A DNA stretch of 64,000 bases, from the NCBI RefSeq assembly GCF_026340655.1, contig NZ_JAPEOZ010000001.1, forward strand, positions 9,982,001-10,046,000, given 5' to 3'. The translations under genes and the position numbers were made by a program. Positions within the stretch are counted from its first letter, which is position 1. Every line of letters starts with the position of its first letter. Under the pieces are notes generated by a model. The model saw only the letters and a list, made by a program, of their open reading frames with translations, did not search any database and had not been told where the DNA came from. Source of the stretch: Streptomyces sp. NBC_01275 (lineage in GTDB: Bacteria > Actinomycetota > Actinomycetes > Streptomycetales > Streptomycetaceae). Below are positions 1 to 8,692 of this stretch, piece by piece.

Positions 1-11
1 CGGGCAGGTCG

Positions 12-1355
12 TCAGGCGAGGGTGACCTCGACCGGCAGCTTCTTGATGCCGTTGACGAAGTTGGAGCGGACGCGCGGGACGTCGCCGGCCAGCCTGATGT
101 CGGCGATCCGTGGGATCAGCTCCTCGAACATGATGCGGATCTCGGTGCGGGCGAGGAGGTTGCCCAGGCAGAGGTGGGGGCTGCCCTTGCCGAAGGTGAC
201 GTGGTCGTTGTCGGCGCGGGCGACGTCGAAGTCGTAGGGGTCGCCGAACACGGTCTCGTCGCGGTTTCCGGAGGCGAACCACATGACGACCTTGTCGCCC
301 TCCCTGACCTGCTTGCCGCCGAGTTCGACGTCGCGGGTCGCGGTGCGGCGGAAGTGGTAGACGGGGGAGGCCCAGCGCAGGAACTCCTCGACCGCGCCGG
401 GGATCAGGGAGGGGTCGTCCTTCAGCCTGGCCAGCTGCTCGGGGTGCTGGAGGAGGGCCAGCAGGGAGTGGGAGATGGTGTGCCGGGTGGTCTCGTTGCC
501 GGCGACGACCAGAAGCAGGAAGTAGTTGTCGAAGTCCTGCGCGGACAGCGGGACTCCGTCGCGCGGGGTGGTGTTGACTAGCCGGGAGACCAGGTCCGTG
601 CCGTCGCCGCCGCGCCGCTGCCGGGCCAGCTCACGGCCGTACTCGAAGACCTCGAGGGAGGCGGGGGAGCGGAAGGGCAGATCGCGGTACTGCTCGCTCT
701 CCGTACTGTGCAGCAGTACGTCGGCGTAGTCGGGGTCGGTGTTGCCGATGATGCGGTTGCCCCAGTCGATGAGCTGCTGGTTGTCCTCCGGCGGCACGTC
801 GAGCAGGCGGGCGAGGACGTTGATGGGGAAGTCGGCGGAGACGTCGGCGACGAAGTCGAAGGAGCCCTTGGCCAGGGCCGCGTCCAGGGTCCTGGCGGTC
901 AGGCCGCGCAGGAAGTCGCCGTAGCTGTTGATGACGCCGGCGCCGAACTGGCGTTGGATCACGCTGCGCATCGCGCGGTGGCGGACGCCGTCCATCTCCA
1001 GGATGGAGGCGCGCTTCTTGATCTGGTCGTCGTCGACCTCTTCCAGGTTGACGAACCGGGTCGAGGTGAAGGTCTCGGCGTCCCGGTCGACGCGGGCGAT
1101 GTCCGCGTGCCGGGTCACCGCCCAGAAACCGGAGTTGGGGGCCTCCTCCGGCTGCCAGTGGACCGCGTCCTCGTGGCGCAGGGTGTGGAACATGCGCCAC
1201 GGTGTGACGCCGTCCGCGAAGTTGTCGAGGTCGGCGAGGTCCACCTGGTCGAGCGGCAGGGGCTCGTCGAGGGCGGCGCGCAGCTCGGCGCGGGTGGTGG
1301 GGACGGTGGGGACGGTGGGGACGGTGGGGACGGTGGGGACGGCGGGACTGGTCAT
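12..1355 (-). CDS. Cytochrome P450
   Basis: A heme monooxygenase of 447 residues, predicted to insert one oxygen atom into an organic substrate using electrons from a ferredoxin. Visible P450 signatures are the I-helix AGNETTR (about residue 287), the K-helix ExxR in EEFLRW (about 323) and the heme-cysteine loop FGKGSPHLCLG (Cys about 395). The N-terminal half resembles the CYP124/125/142 type. The start is the ATG at 1355 because GGAG lies just upstream. The N-terminus carries a Pro-Thr-Val repeat from a 9-base tandem repeat. It lies 31 bases downstream of the glutamine-synthetase-like gene on the same strand, and its likely redox partners are the divergent ferredoxin and reductase. The substrate is unknown; the context suggests an amine or gamma-glutamylated amine. 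Confidence 0.95.
   Translation of the reverse strand: MTSPAVPTVPTVPTVPTVPTTRAELRAALDEPLPLDQVDLADLDNFADGVTPWRMFHTLRHEDAVHWQPEEAPNSGFWAVTRHADIARVDRDAETFTSTRFVNLEEVDDDQIKKRASILEMDGVRHRAMRSVIQRQFGAGVINSYGDFLRGLTARTLDAALAKGSFDFVADVSADFPINVLARLLDVPPEDNQQLIDWGNRIIGNTDPDYADVLLHSTESEQYRDLPFRSPASLEVFEYGRELARQRRGGDGTDLVSRLVNTTPRDGVPLSAQDFDNYFLLLVVAGNETTRHTISHSLLALLQHPEQLARLKDDPSLIPGAVEEFLRWASPVYHFRRTATRDVELGGKQVREGDKVVMWFASGNRDETVFGDPYDFDVARADNDHVTFGKGSPHLCLGNLLARTEIRIMFEELIPRIADIRLAGDVPRVRSNFVNGIKKLPVEVTLA
1301..1345. repeat. 9-base tandem repeat inside the P450 gene
   Basis: Five head-to-tail copies of GGACGGTGG (the last has one change) encode Pro-Thr-Val triplets near the N-terminus of the P450. 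The unit is a multiple of three, so copy number can change without breaking the frame. Confidence 0.9.
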
Positions 1356-1386
1356 GGCGGATCTCCTGACGACGGCTTCGACGGGC

Positions 1387-2751
1387 TTACAGGTGGTAGG
1401 CGTACTCGGTGAACTCCCAGTCGGTGACATGCCGTCGGAAGCGTTCGACCTCGTCCCGTTTGTAGGTGACGAAGGAGGTGGTGAAGTCCTTGCCGAGGAC
1501 GTCGGTCAGGGCGGTGTCCGCCTCCAGCGCGTCGAGCGCGGCCGACAGACTCGCGGGCAGCAGGGCGGAACGGGCGGTGTCGTAGCCGTAGCCCTCCAGC
1601 GGGGCGGGCGGCTCCTCGCCGGCCTGGACGCCGAGCAGGGCGGCGGCGATCGTGCCCGCGATCAGCAGGTAGGGATTGGCGCTGGCGTCGCCGAGGCGCA
1701 GTTCGAGACGGGCGCCGCCGCCGCGCTCGGGCGGGACGCGGACCATGGCGCTGCGGTTGTCGAGCCCCCAGTCGATCAGCCAGGGCGCGAGGGTGTCGGG
1801 TCCGAAGCGCTTGTACGAGTTCACGGTCGGGTTGGCCAGGGCCGCGAGCGCGGGCGCGTGGGCGAGGATGCCGGCGAGGGCGTGCCGTGCGGTGGCGGAG
1901 AGGCCGTAGGCGCCGGAGGGGTCGTCGAAGGCGTTGCGGACCCCGTCCTCGTCGGAGGCGTCGCAGGACAGGTGGAGATGGAAGCCGGAGCCGCCCGCGT
2001 CGCCGAAGGGCTTGGCCATGAAGGTGGCCATGTTGCCCTCCTTGCGGGCCAGCTCCTTGACGGCCGCCTTGAAGCGGAAGGCGCGGTCGGCGGCGTCCAG
2101 GGCCTCGGAGTGGGTGAGGTTGATCTCGTACTGGCCGCCGTCGAACTCGTGGTTGCCGGTGACGACGCCGAGGCCCAGGTCACGCAGCTGCCGCAGGGTG
2201 CGCAGCAGATGGTTCTCGGGGTCGGCGCGCAGGCCGGCGGTGTAGACGGCGCCGGCGGCCTCCGGCGAGCGGCGCCAGCCGGTGGGGGCGCCGGGGGCGG
2301 GCTCCAGGAGGAAGTACTCCAGCTCGGGCCCGACGACCGGCCGCAGGCCCTGCTCGCGGCAGCGGGCCAGGACGGTGCGCAGCAGGTCGCGCGGTGACTC
2401 GGGGGCGGGGAGGCCGGTCGCCGGGTCGGTGACCTCGCCGAGACAGGTGGCGACGCCCGGCTCCCAGGGCAGCGGGGTCGTCGTGGCCAGGTCGGGGCGG
2501 ACGCACACGTCCGGCAGGCCGGCGTCCAGCCCGCCCGCGACCGGGACCACGTCGCCCTGTGGGGTGGTGTGGTACACGGCGCGACAGAAGGCCAGGCCGT
2601 GGTCGCAGGCCGACGGCAGGTGGTCCAGCAGAACGTCCCGGCCGCGGTCGGTGCCGATGAGGTCGGGGTAGATCACCCGGACCACGTCGACGCCCTCGGC
2701 GGCGAGCCGTTCCATGTGCCGGCGGATGTCTGGGGTGTCGGATGCGCTCAC
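1387..2751 (-). CDS. Glutamine-synthetase-like gamma-glutamyl ligase
   Basis: A 454-residue class of glutamine synthetase fold expected to join glutamate to an amine with ATP (GlnA3/GlnA4, PuuA, IpuC or gamma-glutamylanilide synthase type) rather than to assimilate ammonia. Glutamate- and metal-binding signatures are present: NHEFDGGQYEINL (about residue 200), GSGFHLHLS (about 255), NSYKRFGP (about 312) and RLELRLGDASANPYL further on. The GTG at 2751 is chosen because AAGGAG lies six bases upstream. It is the first gene of a leftward unit with the P450. Its promoter region carries two copies of the locus palindrome. The match with a PuuD-like amidase and a permease in the same locus supports an amine-catabolic role. 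Confidence 0.9.
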   Translation of the reverse strand: MSASDTPDIRRHMERLAAEGVDVVRVIYPDLIGTDRGRDVLLDHLPSACDHGLAFCRAVYHTTPQGDVVPVAGGLDAGLPDVCVRPDLATTTPLPWEPGVATCLGEVTDPATGLPAPESPRDLLRTVLARCREQGLRPVVGPELEYFLLEPAPGAPTGWRRSPEAAGAVYTAGLRADPENHLLRTLRQLRDLGLGVVTGNHEFDGGQYEINLTHSEALDAADRAFRFKAAVKELARKEGNMATFMAKPFGDAGGSGFHLHLSCDASDEDGVRNAFDDPSGAYGLSATARHALAGILAHAPALAALANPTVNSYKRFGPDTLAPWLIDWGLDNRSAMVRVPPERGGGARLELRLGDASANPYLLIAGTIAAALLGVQAGEEPPAPLEGYGYDTARSALLPASLSAALDALEADTALTDVLGKDFTTSFVTYKRDEVERFRRHVTDWEFTEYAYHL

Positions 2752-2779
2752 CGATGTCTCCTTGGGCGGGTGGGCAACT

Positions 2780-2795
2780 CGTTTGGTCCCGAACG
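2780..2795. promoter_or_regulatory. Operator site A, ligase/P450 promoter
   Basis: CGTTTGGTCCCGAACG is an inverted repeat (six of seven arm positions match) just upstream of the ligase start. It is one of five related sites in this locus and probably binds the local MarR or TetR protein. Confidence 0.6.
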
Positions 2796-2859
2796 GTATG
2801 GAGGCGGGTCGCCGTCCCGCAAGAGGGTGGTCCAAAGAATTTATCCACCTGGACAGGTA

Positions 2860-2888
2860 TTGACCAGAGGGGAGCGACTTCCTATGTT
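2860..2888 (+). promoter_or_regulatory. Promoter of the ferredoxin operon
   Basis: TTGACC and TATGTT are separated by 17 bases, a good vegetative promoter pair reading toward the ferredoxin gene. Site B begins right at the -10 element, so a bound repressor would block initiation. Confidence 0.6.
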
Positions 2889-2903
2889 GTTTGAAGCCAA
2901 ACG
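2888..2903. promoter_or_regulatory. Operator site B, ferredoxin operon promoter
   Basis: TGTTTGAAGCCAAACG shares the CAAACG half-site and two-base centre with the other locus palindromes. It abuts the -10 element at 2883-2888, the position expected of a repressor site. Confidence 0.6.
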
Positions 2904-3023
2904 AGTCAGGGGTGCGGCTCTTTCGCACCCCTTTGGCCGAGGGGCCCGGCCCGGCCGCGACCGGGTCGGGCCCCTCCCACCCCCTCTCCCCGCTCCGACG
3001 CCCTCACCCTCAGGAGGACCGCG

Positions 3024-3212
3024 ATGAAGGTCGTCGTCGACATGAACAAGTGCCAGGACCACGGCCAGTGCGTCTTCGCCGCCCCCGACGTCTTCTCCCT
3101 GGACGACGACGGACACCTGATCTACGTCTCCGACCCCGACGACGCGCTGCGCGACGAGGTCGAGGAGGCCGCGGACGTCTGTCCGCTCCAGGCCATCCGG
3201 ATCGCGGGCTGA
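3024..3212 (+). CDS. Small 3Fe-4S type ferredoxin
   Basis: A 62-residue acidic electron carrier, probably the direct donor to the P450. Three cysteines are visible: Cys10 and Cys16 (C-x5-C) and Cys54 in a Cys-Pro pair. This is the pattern of the single-cluster ferredoxins that partner bacterial P450s, with the fourth position replaced. AGGAGG sits upstream of the ATG. It is the first gene of a rightward operon (ferredoxin, reductase, ADC-like, HpaE-like, HpaD-like, FAH), which ties P450 oxidation to ring cleavage. Confidence 0.92.
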   Translation: MKVVVDMNKCQDHGQCVFAAPDVFSLDDDGHLIYVSDPDDALRDEVEEAADVCPLQAIRIAG

Positions 3213-3218
3213 GTCCCC

Positions 3219-3305
3219 GTGACCGCACCCATGAACGCTCCCCGGGCCGCATCCATGACCGGGCGCGCGACCGCACCCACGACCGCACCCATGACCACAC
3301 CCATG
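3219..3305. repeat. Degenerate GACCGCACCCATGA-like repeats at the reductase N-terminus
   Basis: Imperfect copies of a 12-14 base unit around ACCGCACCCATGA give a low-complexity Thr/Ala/Pro/Met N-terminus and several candidate ATG starts in the same frame. Confidence 0.7.
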
Positions 3306-4511
3306 GCAGGGCGCATAGTCGTCGCGGGCGCCTCGATGGGCGGCCTGCGCGCCGCCGAGCAGCTTCGCGCGGCGGGCTGGACCGGGGCGATCACGGTCGT
3401 CGGCGACGAGCCGCACATGCCCTACAACCGGCCTCCGCTGTCCAAGGAGGTCCTGGCCGGCAAGGCCCCCTTCGAGTCGCTGGCCTTCACACCGAAGGCG
3501 GCCGCCGCCGACGTGGAATGGCGGCTCGGCACGAAGGTCGTCGCGGCACGACTCTGCGAACGGATCGTCGTACTCGACGACGGGTCGGAGATCTCGTACG
3601 ACGGACTGGTCGTCGCCACCGGAATGCGCCCCCGGCGGCTGCGCTGCAAGGGCCCGCTCGCCGGCCGTCACACCGTCCGCACCCTCGCCGACGCCCAGAC
3701 CCTGAGGGACGAACTGACCCGGCCGGACGCCCGAGTGGTCGTCGTCGGCGCCGGATTCATCGGCTGCGAGGTCGCCGCCACCGCTGTAGGACTCGGCGTC
3801 CGCGAGGTGACCGTCGTCGATCCGCTGCCGTTGCCCATGGTGGGCCCGCTCGGCGAGCTGCTCGGACGCGCGCTGCTGAAGCGGCACGAGGAGCGCGGGG
3901 TGCGTTTCGCGCTCGGCGCGGGCGTCGCCGGGTTCGAGGGCGAGGACCGGGTGACCGGGGTCGTCCTCGGCGACGGGAGGGTCCTGCCGGCCGACGTGGT
4001 CGTGGAGTCCGTCGGCTCGATCGCCAACGTCGAGTGGCTGCGGGACAACGGACTCGACCTCTCCGACGGCGTGCTGACCGACGAGCGGCTGCGGATCGGC
4101 GGACACCCGGAGGTCGTCGCGGTCGGCGACGTCGCCCGCTTCCCCAATGCCCGCTACGACGGCGTACCCCGCCGCGTCGAGCACTGGTCCATCCCCACGG
4201 ACACCGCCAAGCATGCCGCGAAGACCCTCGTGGCCCATCTCGCCGGCGCGGACGGGGAGTCGGCTCCCTTCGCGCCGCTGCCGACCTTCTGGAGCGACCA
4301 GCACGAGTTCCGGCTGCAGTCCTTCGGAGCGCCCGTCCTCGGCAAGGGCGACGTCCGTGTCCTGGAAGGAGATCCGGACGGAGACGTCCTGGTCGGCTAC
4401 CACGCCGGCGGTCGGCTGGTCGGCGTCGTCGCGCTCGGCGGCCAGGCCGTGGCGAGGGGCGCCGCCGGTTATCGCGCCCAGTTGCTCAAGTCGCCCGCCC
4501 TCACCGTGTAA
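3219..4511 (+). CDS. FAD-dependent ferredoxin reductase
   Basis: A pyridine-nucleotide disulfide-oxidoreductase family protein, expected to pass electrons from NAD(P)H through FAD to the ferredoxin. It shows an N-terminal FAD-binding glycine motif (GASMGGLRAAEQL), the RPPLSKE motif of putidaredoxin-reductase-type proteins, a second dinucleotide motif (VGAGFIGCEVAA) and a VGDVARFPN segment near the C-terminal FAD site. The start is uncertain: the GTG at 3219 gives about 28 extra residues coded by a degenerate repeat, while the ATG at 3303 would start directly before the FAD motif. It begins six bases after the ferredoxin stop. Confidence 0.92.
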   Translation: MTAPMNAPRAASMTGRATAPTTAPMTTPMAGRIVVAGASMGGLRAAEQLRAAGWTGAITVVGDEPHMPYNRPPLSKEVLAGKAPFESLAFTPKAAAADVEWRLGTKVVAARLCERIVVLDDGSEISYDGLVVATGMRPRRLRCKGPLAGRHTVRTLADAQTLRDELTRPDARVVVVGAGFIGCEVAATAVGLGVREVTVVDPLPLPMVGPLGELLGRALLKRHEERGVRFALGAGVAGFEGEDRVTGVVLGDGRVLPADVVVESVGSIANVEWLRDNGLDLSDGVLTDERLRIGGHPEVVAVGDVARFPNARYDGVPRRVEHWSIPTDTAKHAAKTLVAHLAGADGESAPFAPLPTFWSDQHEFRLQSFGAPVLGKGDVRVLEGDPDGDVLVGYHAGGRLVGVVALGGQAVARGAAGYRAQLLKSPALTV

Positions 4512-4522
4512 GGAAGCCCGTC

Positions 4523-5329
4523 ATGTCCCCTGTCCGTGGTTACTTCCACCCCAAGACGGCGACCGGTTCGTCGTCGCTGATCCCGTCCCCGCCGTGGCGC
4601 TACTCCGGCGACCTGCTCACCGTCGAGTACCGCACGGATCCCTCGCGGGTGCGTGAACTGCTGCCCGAGCCACTGGAGTTGGCGGACGAGGACCCCGGCG
4701 CGGTCGCGCTGATCTGGGCCGACTGGCAGTCCTGCTCCGGGCCGGGAGAGGAACTGCTGGACCCGGTGCGGGCTCAGTACAAGGAGGCGTTCGCGGTGGT
4801 CCGCTGCCAGTACAAGGGGCGGACCTACACCCGCTGCGTCTACATCTGGGTCGACAAGGACTTCGCGATCGCGCGCGGTCTGCACCAGGGCTATCCGAAG
4901 AAGCTCGGCTCGATCCATCAGACGCGTCCTCATCCGTACGGTCCCGCTCCGCGGATCGAGGCCGGGGCGCGGTTCGGCGCGACCCTCGCTGCCGCCGACC
5001 GACGCCTCGCCCAGGTCGTGGTGACCCTGCGGGAGCCGTCGGAGACGAACGGCTTCGTCAACGGGCATCCCATGGCCCACCACCGCTGGCTGCCGTCGAT
5101 CGAGAAGGGCAAGGGGCTCGCCCTCGACGAGCTCATCGAGTCCGGCGCGGCTTCCTTCGAGGGCGGGCAACCGTGGGTCGGCGACGCCGAGTTGGAGATC
5201 TTCGAGGCGCCTACCGAGGAGCTGGCCCGGCTGGAGATCAGGGAGCCGATCGCCGCGTACTACCGGCAGGTGGGCGTGGTCTGGGACGGCGGCCGGCTGT
5301 TGGAGTCCGGCACGTCCGGAGTCGAGTAG
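4523..5329 (+). CDS. Acetoacetate decarboxylase family protein
   Basis: A 268-residue protein of the ADC fold. The segment HQGYPKKLGSIHQT contains the lysine pair of the family, where one lysine forms the Schiff base in true acetoacetate decarboxylases. AAGGAAG precedes the ATG. It lies between the ferredoxin reductase and the HpaE-like dehydrogenase. No acetoacetate step is expected in homoprotocatechuate meta-cleavage, so it may act on a ring-cleavage intermediate such as a 2-oxo acid or hydrolyse or decarboxylate an adduct. That assignment is inference. Confidence 0.85.
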   Translation: MSPVRGYFHPKTATGSSSLIPSPPWRYSGDLLTVEYRTDPSRVRELLPEPLELADEDPGAVALIWADWQSCSGPGEELLDPVRAQYKEAFAVVRCQYKGRTYTRCVYIWVDKDFAIARGLHQGYPKKLGSIHQTRPHPYGPAPRIEAGARFGATLAAADRRLAQVVVTLREPSETNGFVNGHPMAHHRWLPSIEKGKGLALDELIESGAASFEGGQPWVGDAELEIFEAPTEELARLEIREPIAAYYRQVGVVWDGGRLLESGTSGVE

Positions 5330-5366
5330 CAACCCCGTTACAGCACACAGGACTTGGAGAGTGGAC

Positions 5367-6830
5367 ATGACCGAGCACACCCTCACGGTGGCCGGGGTCG
5401 CCGTCGACGCCCGGCACTGGATCGGCGGCCGACGCGTCGCCTCCGCCGAGACGTTCACCGACGTCTCACCGATCGACGGCCATACGATCGGCGAGATCGC
5501 CCGCGGTACGGCGGTGGAGGTCGCGGCCGCCGTCGCCGCGGCGAAGGCCGCCTTCCCCGCCTGGGCGGGCACCTCCCGCGCCGAACGCGCCCGCATCCTG
5601 CACGCCGTCGCCGACGGCGTGGAGAAGCGGATCGAGGAACTGGCCATCGTCGAGACCACCGACAACGGCGCGCTCCTGCGCTCGCACCGCCGGGGTGTGA
5701 TGCCCAGGGTCGCCCACAACTTCCGCTTCTTCGCGGACTGGCTGCTGACGCTGGACCGCGAGGACTTCGACACCCGCGGTCACTCGAATCACGTCTCGTG
5801 GGACCCGGCGGGCCCCAGCGTGCTGATCACTCCGTGGAACGCGCCCTTGATGCTGGCCACCTGGAAGGTCGCCCCGGCTCTGGCGGCGGGGAACACGGTC
5901 GTCCTCAAGCCCGCCGAGTGGTCCCCGCTGACCGCCTCCCTGCTGGCCGACATCGCGGCCGAGGCCGGGCTGCCCGCCGGTGTCCTCAACGTCGTCCAGG
6001 GCTACGGCTCGGAGATCGGCGACGCCCTCACCTCGCACCCGGACGTGCGCCGGATCAGCTTCACGGGCTCCGTCCCGACCGCCAAGCGGATCGCCGAGTC
6101 GGCCGCCGCCAACCTCACTCCGCTCAGTCTCGAACTCGGCGGCAAGTCCCCGCTGTTGGTCTTCGCCGACGCCGACCTCGACCTGGCCGTGGACCTCGCG
6201 GTGGAGCAGTACGACAACGCCGGACAGGTCTGCCTCGCGGCCACCCGTCTCCTCGTCGAGGAGTCGATCAGCGAGGAGTTCACCCGCCGGTTCGTGGAGA
6301 AGGCCGCAGCGCTCACGCAGGGCGACCCGCGCGAGGAGGCCACCGACATCGGGCCGAACATCCACCCCCGCCAGCTGGAGAAGATCGACGGCTTCGTGCA
6401 GCGGGCGCTGGACGCCGGAGCCCGCGCGGTCATCGGCGGACACCGCAAGGACGGCCAGTACTACGAACCGACCCTGCTCGCCGACGTCGCCCAGGACTCG
6501 GAGATCGTCCAGGAGGAGGTCTTCGGCCCGGTCCTGACCCTCCAGACCTTCACCGACGAGGAGGAAGCCGTCCGGCTCGCGAACGACACCCGCTTCGGGC
6601 TCGCCGCCACGCTCGCCACCGGTGACCCCGCACGCGCCGAACGCGTCACCGCGCAGCTCGTGGCGGGCACGGTCTGGGTCAACTGCTTCTTCGTCCGCGA
6701 CCTCCAGGCCCCCTTCGGCGGCTCCCGCCACTCCGGCGTCGGCCGCGAGGGAGGCACGTGGAGCTTCGACTTCTACTGCGACCTCAAGAACACCGTCACC
6801 GCACCGAACGGATGGCACGACCATGGGTGA
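5367..6830 (+). CDS. hpaE: Aldehyde dehydrogenase, HpaE-like (carboxymethyl-hydroxymuconic semialdehyde)
   Basis: A 487-residue NAD(P)-dependent aldehyde dehydrogenase, almost exactly the length of E. coli HpaE. The catalytic glutamate lies in LELGGKSP (about residue 255) and the nucleophilic cysteine in NAGQVCLA (about 289). The cofactor segment is ITPWNAPLML, and FTGSVPTAKR follows. The ATG at 5367 is preferred over the GTG at 5361 because GGAG is seven bases from the ATG. It overlaps the ring-cleavage dioxygenase gene by eight bases, so the pair is probably translationally coupled. Likely role: oxidise the semialdehyde produced by that dioxygenase. Confidence 0.88.
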   Translation: MTEHTLTVAGVAVDARHWIGGRRVASAETFTDVSPIDGHTIGEIARGTAVEVAAAVAAAKAAFPAWAGTSRAERARILHAVADGVEKRIEELAIVETTDNGALLRSHRRGVMPRVAHNFRFFADWLLTLDREDFDTRGHSNHVSWDPAGPSVLITPWNAPLMLATWKVAPALAAGNTVVLKPAEWSPLTASLLADIAAEAGLPAGVLNVVQGYGSEIGDALTSHPDVRRISFTGSVPTAKRIAESAAANLTPLSLELGGKSPLLVFADADLDLAVDLAVEQYDNAGQVCLAATRLLVEESISEEFTRRFVEKAAALTQGDPREEATDIGPNIHPRQLEKIDGFVQRALDAGARAVIGGHRKDGQYYEPTLLADVAQDSEIVQEEVFGPVLTLQTFTDEEEAVRLANDTRFGLAATLATGDPARAERVTAQLVAGTVWVNCFFVRDLQAPFGGSRHSGVGREGGTWSFDFYCDLKNTVTAPNGWHDHG

Positions 6831-7758
6831 GATCGTCGGGGCGGGCCTCCTCGCCCACGTCCCCACCATCGTCCTTCCCGAGGCCGACCGGCTCGAACTC
6901 AACGACGGCAAGGAGATCACCCTCGTCACCGGCCTGAGGCAGCTCCGCAAGGAGGTCTTCGAGCGCGACGACTACGACACCGTCGTCGTCCTGGACTCGC
7001 ACTGGGCGACCACCGTCGAGTTCGTCGTCACCGCCCAGCAGCGCCGCGCCGGTCTCTTCACCTCGGAGGAGCTGCCGCGCGGCATGTGCCGGATGCCCTA
7101 CGACTTTCCCGGCGATCCCGAACTCGCCCGGAACATAGAGAAGTTCGCGGACGAGCACGGCACCTGGATCACCGCGATCGAGGACGACTACCTGCCGATC
7201 TACTACGCGACCATCAACCTCTGGAAGTTCCTGGGGGAGGGGCTGCCCGACAAGCGGTGGGTGACCATCGGCGTCTGCCAGACTGGTGACATGGAGGACC
7301 ACCTGCGTCTCGGGCGGGCGCTCGCCGACGGCATCGCCGCCACCCCCGGCCGGCGCGTCCTGCTCATCGCCTCCGGCGCCCTCTCGCACACGTTCTGGCC
7401 GCTGCGTGAGCTGCGCGACCACGAGTCCAGTGACCCGGTGAACATCTTCACGCCTCAGGCGCGCGCGGCGGACCACGAGCGCATCGACTGGTTCAAGGAG
7501 GGCCGGCACGACAAGGTCCTCGACACGATGGACGAGTTCGGGAAGTACAGGCCCGAGGCGAAGTTCTTCCACTACCTGATGATGGCCGGCGCCCTCGGCG
7601 AACAGGCCTGCGTTGCCAAGGCCCGTCAGTACGGGGAGTACGAGAACTCGATCGGCACCGGCCAGGTCCACCTCTGGTTCGACCGCCCGGCCGACGGCTG
7701 GACCGGCGCCGGCCTGCCCGCGACCCCGTCCCCGCGCACCCCTCACAGCCGTAGCTAG
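6823..7758 (+). CDS. hpaD: Extradiol ring-cleavage dioxygenase, homoprotocatechuate 2,3-dioxygenase type (LigB family)
   Basis: A 311-residue class III extradiol dioxygenase similar to E. coli HpaD: LLAHVPTIVLPE at the N-terminus (His12), VVVLDSHWATT, LFTSEELPR, SGALSHTFW and a C-terminal GTGQVHLWF. These histidines supply the iron site and the catalytic base in this family. It should open a 3,4-dihydroxyphenylacetate-like catechol next to the hydroxyls. Relative to the enteric enzyme it has a longer middle part and about 20 extra C-terminal residues rich in Pro, Thr and Ser. It is coupled to the HpaE-like gene. Confidence 0.9.
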   Translation: MGEIVGAGLLAHVPTIVLPEADRLELNDGKEITLVTGLRQLRKEVFERDDYDTVVVLDSHWATTVEFVVTAQQRRAGLFTSEELPRGMCRMPYDFPGDPELARNIEKFADEHGTWITAIEDDYLPIYYATINLWKFLGEGLPDKRWVTIGVCQTGDMEDHLRLGRALADGIAATPGRRVLLIASGALSHTFWPLRELRDHESSDPVNIFTPQARAADHERIDWFKEGRHDKVLDTMDEFGKYRPEAKFFHYLMMAGALGEQACVAKARQYGEYENSIGTGQVHLWFDRPADGWTGAGLPATPSPRTPHSRS

Positions 7759-7776
7759 TCGTATCCAGGAGCCCTC

Positions 7777-8622
7777 ATGCCCCAATACCGCCGTATCCTC
7801 CTCGCCGGCGCCGCCGTCCAGGTCACCGTCGACGGCGACGAACTCGTCGCCGGGGACGGCCGCCGCGTCAAGACCGAGGAGGCGCAGCACCTGCCCCCGG
7901 CGGTCCCCTCGAAGGTGATCGCCGTCCACCTCAACCACCGCAGTCGCGTCGACGAGTTCGGGATCGAACTCCCGGCCACGCCCACCTACTTCCACAAGCC
8001 GACCTCCTCCCTCAACTCCCACCAGGGCGCGATCGTCCGCCCCGAGGGCTGCAAGTGGCTCAACTACGAGGGCGAGGTCGCCATCGTCATCGGCAGGACG
8101 GCGCGGAACGTCTCCCCGGCCGAGGCGGGGGAGTACATCGCCGGCTACACGATCGCCAACGACTACGGCCTGCACGACTTCCGCGACACCGACGCCGGCT
8201 CCATGCTCCGCGTGAAGGGCTCCGACACCCTCTGCCCCCTCGGCCCCGGCCTGGTCACCGACTGGGACTTCCACGGCAAGACCCTGCGGACGTACGTCAA
8301 CGGCGAGGTCGTCCAGGACGGCTCGACCGACGAGATGCAGTGGGACATGCACTACCTCGTCGCCGACATCGCCCGCACCATCACCCTCCATCCCGGCGAC
8401 GTCCTGCTCTCCGGCACCCCCGCCAACTCCCGGCCCGTACAGCCCGGCGACGTCGTCGAGGTCGAGGTCGAGGGCCTCGGCAGACTCACCAACCACATCG
8501 TCACCGGCCCCACCCCCATCCGCACCGACGTCGGCGCCCAGCCCACCGAGTCCGAGGAAGTGCTGTCCACCGCGCTCGGCGGCGACTGGGAGTTCCGCGG
8601 CATCCGCCCGCCCAGGCGCTGA
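7777..8622 (+). CDS. FAH-family hydratase/isomerase/decarboxylase (HpaG-like)
   Basis: A 281-residue fumarylacetoacetate hydrolase-fold protein. The metal-binding Glu-x-Glu is visible in LNYEGEVAIVIGR, followed by IAGYTIANDYGLHDFR and GDVLLSGTPANS, typical of the FAH C-terminal domain. In homoprotocatechuate pathways this family isomerises and decarboxylates the oxidised ring-cleavage product. It starts 18 bases after the dioxygenase and ends the rightward operon. No separate HpaH hydratase or HpaI aldolase is present in the window, so the pathway must finish with genes elsewhere. Confidence 0.85.
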   Translation: MPQYRRILLAGAAVQVTVDGDELVAGDGRRVKTEEAQHLPPAVPSKVIAVHLNHRSRVDEFGIELPATPTYFHKPTSSLNSHQGAIVRPEGCKWLNYEGEVAIVIGRTARNVSPAEAGEYIAGYTIANDYGLHDFRDTDAGSMLRVKGSDTLCPLGPGLVTDWDFHGKTLRTYVNGEVVQDGSTDEMQWDMHYLVADIARTITLHPGDVLLSGTPANSRPVQPGDVVEVEVEGLGRLTNHIVTGPTPIRTDVGAQPTESEEVLSTALGGDWEFRGIRPPRR

Positions 8623-8692
8623 TGGCGTCCATGCCCGTTCACCCCGTCGGACTCATGCCCGGTCACGGAAGCGGCCGGGTAGGGTCGCAGCC

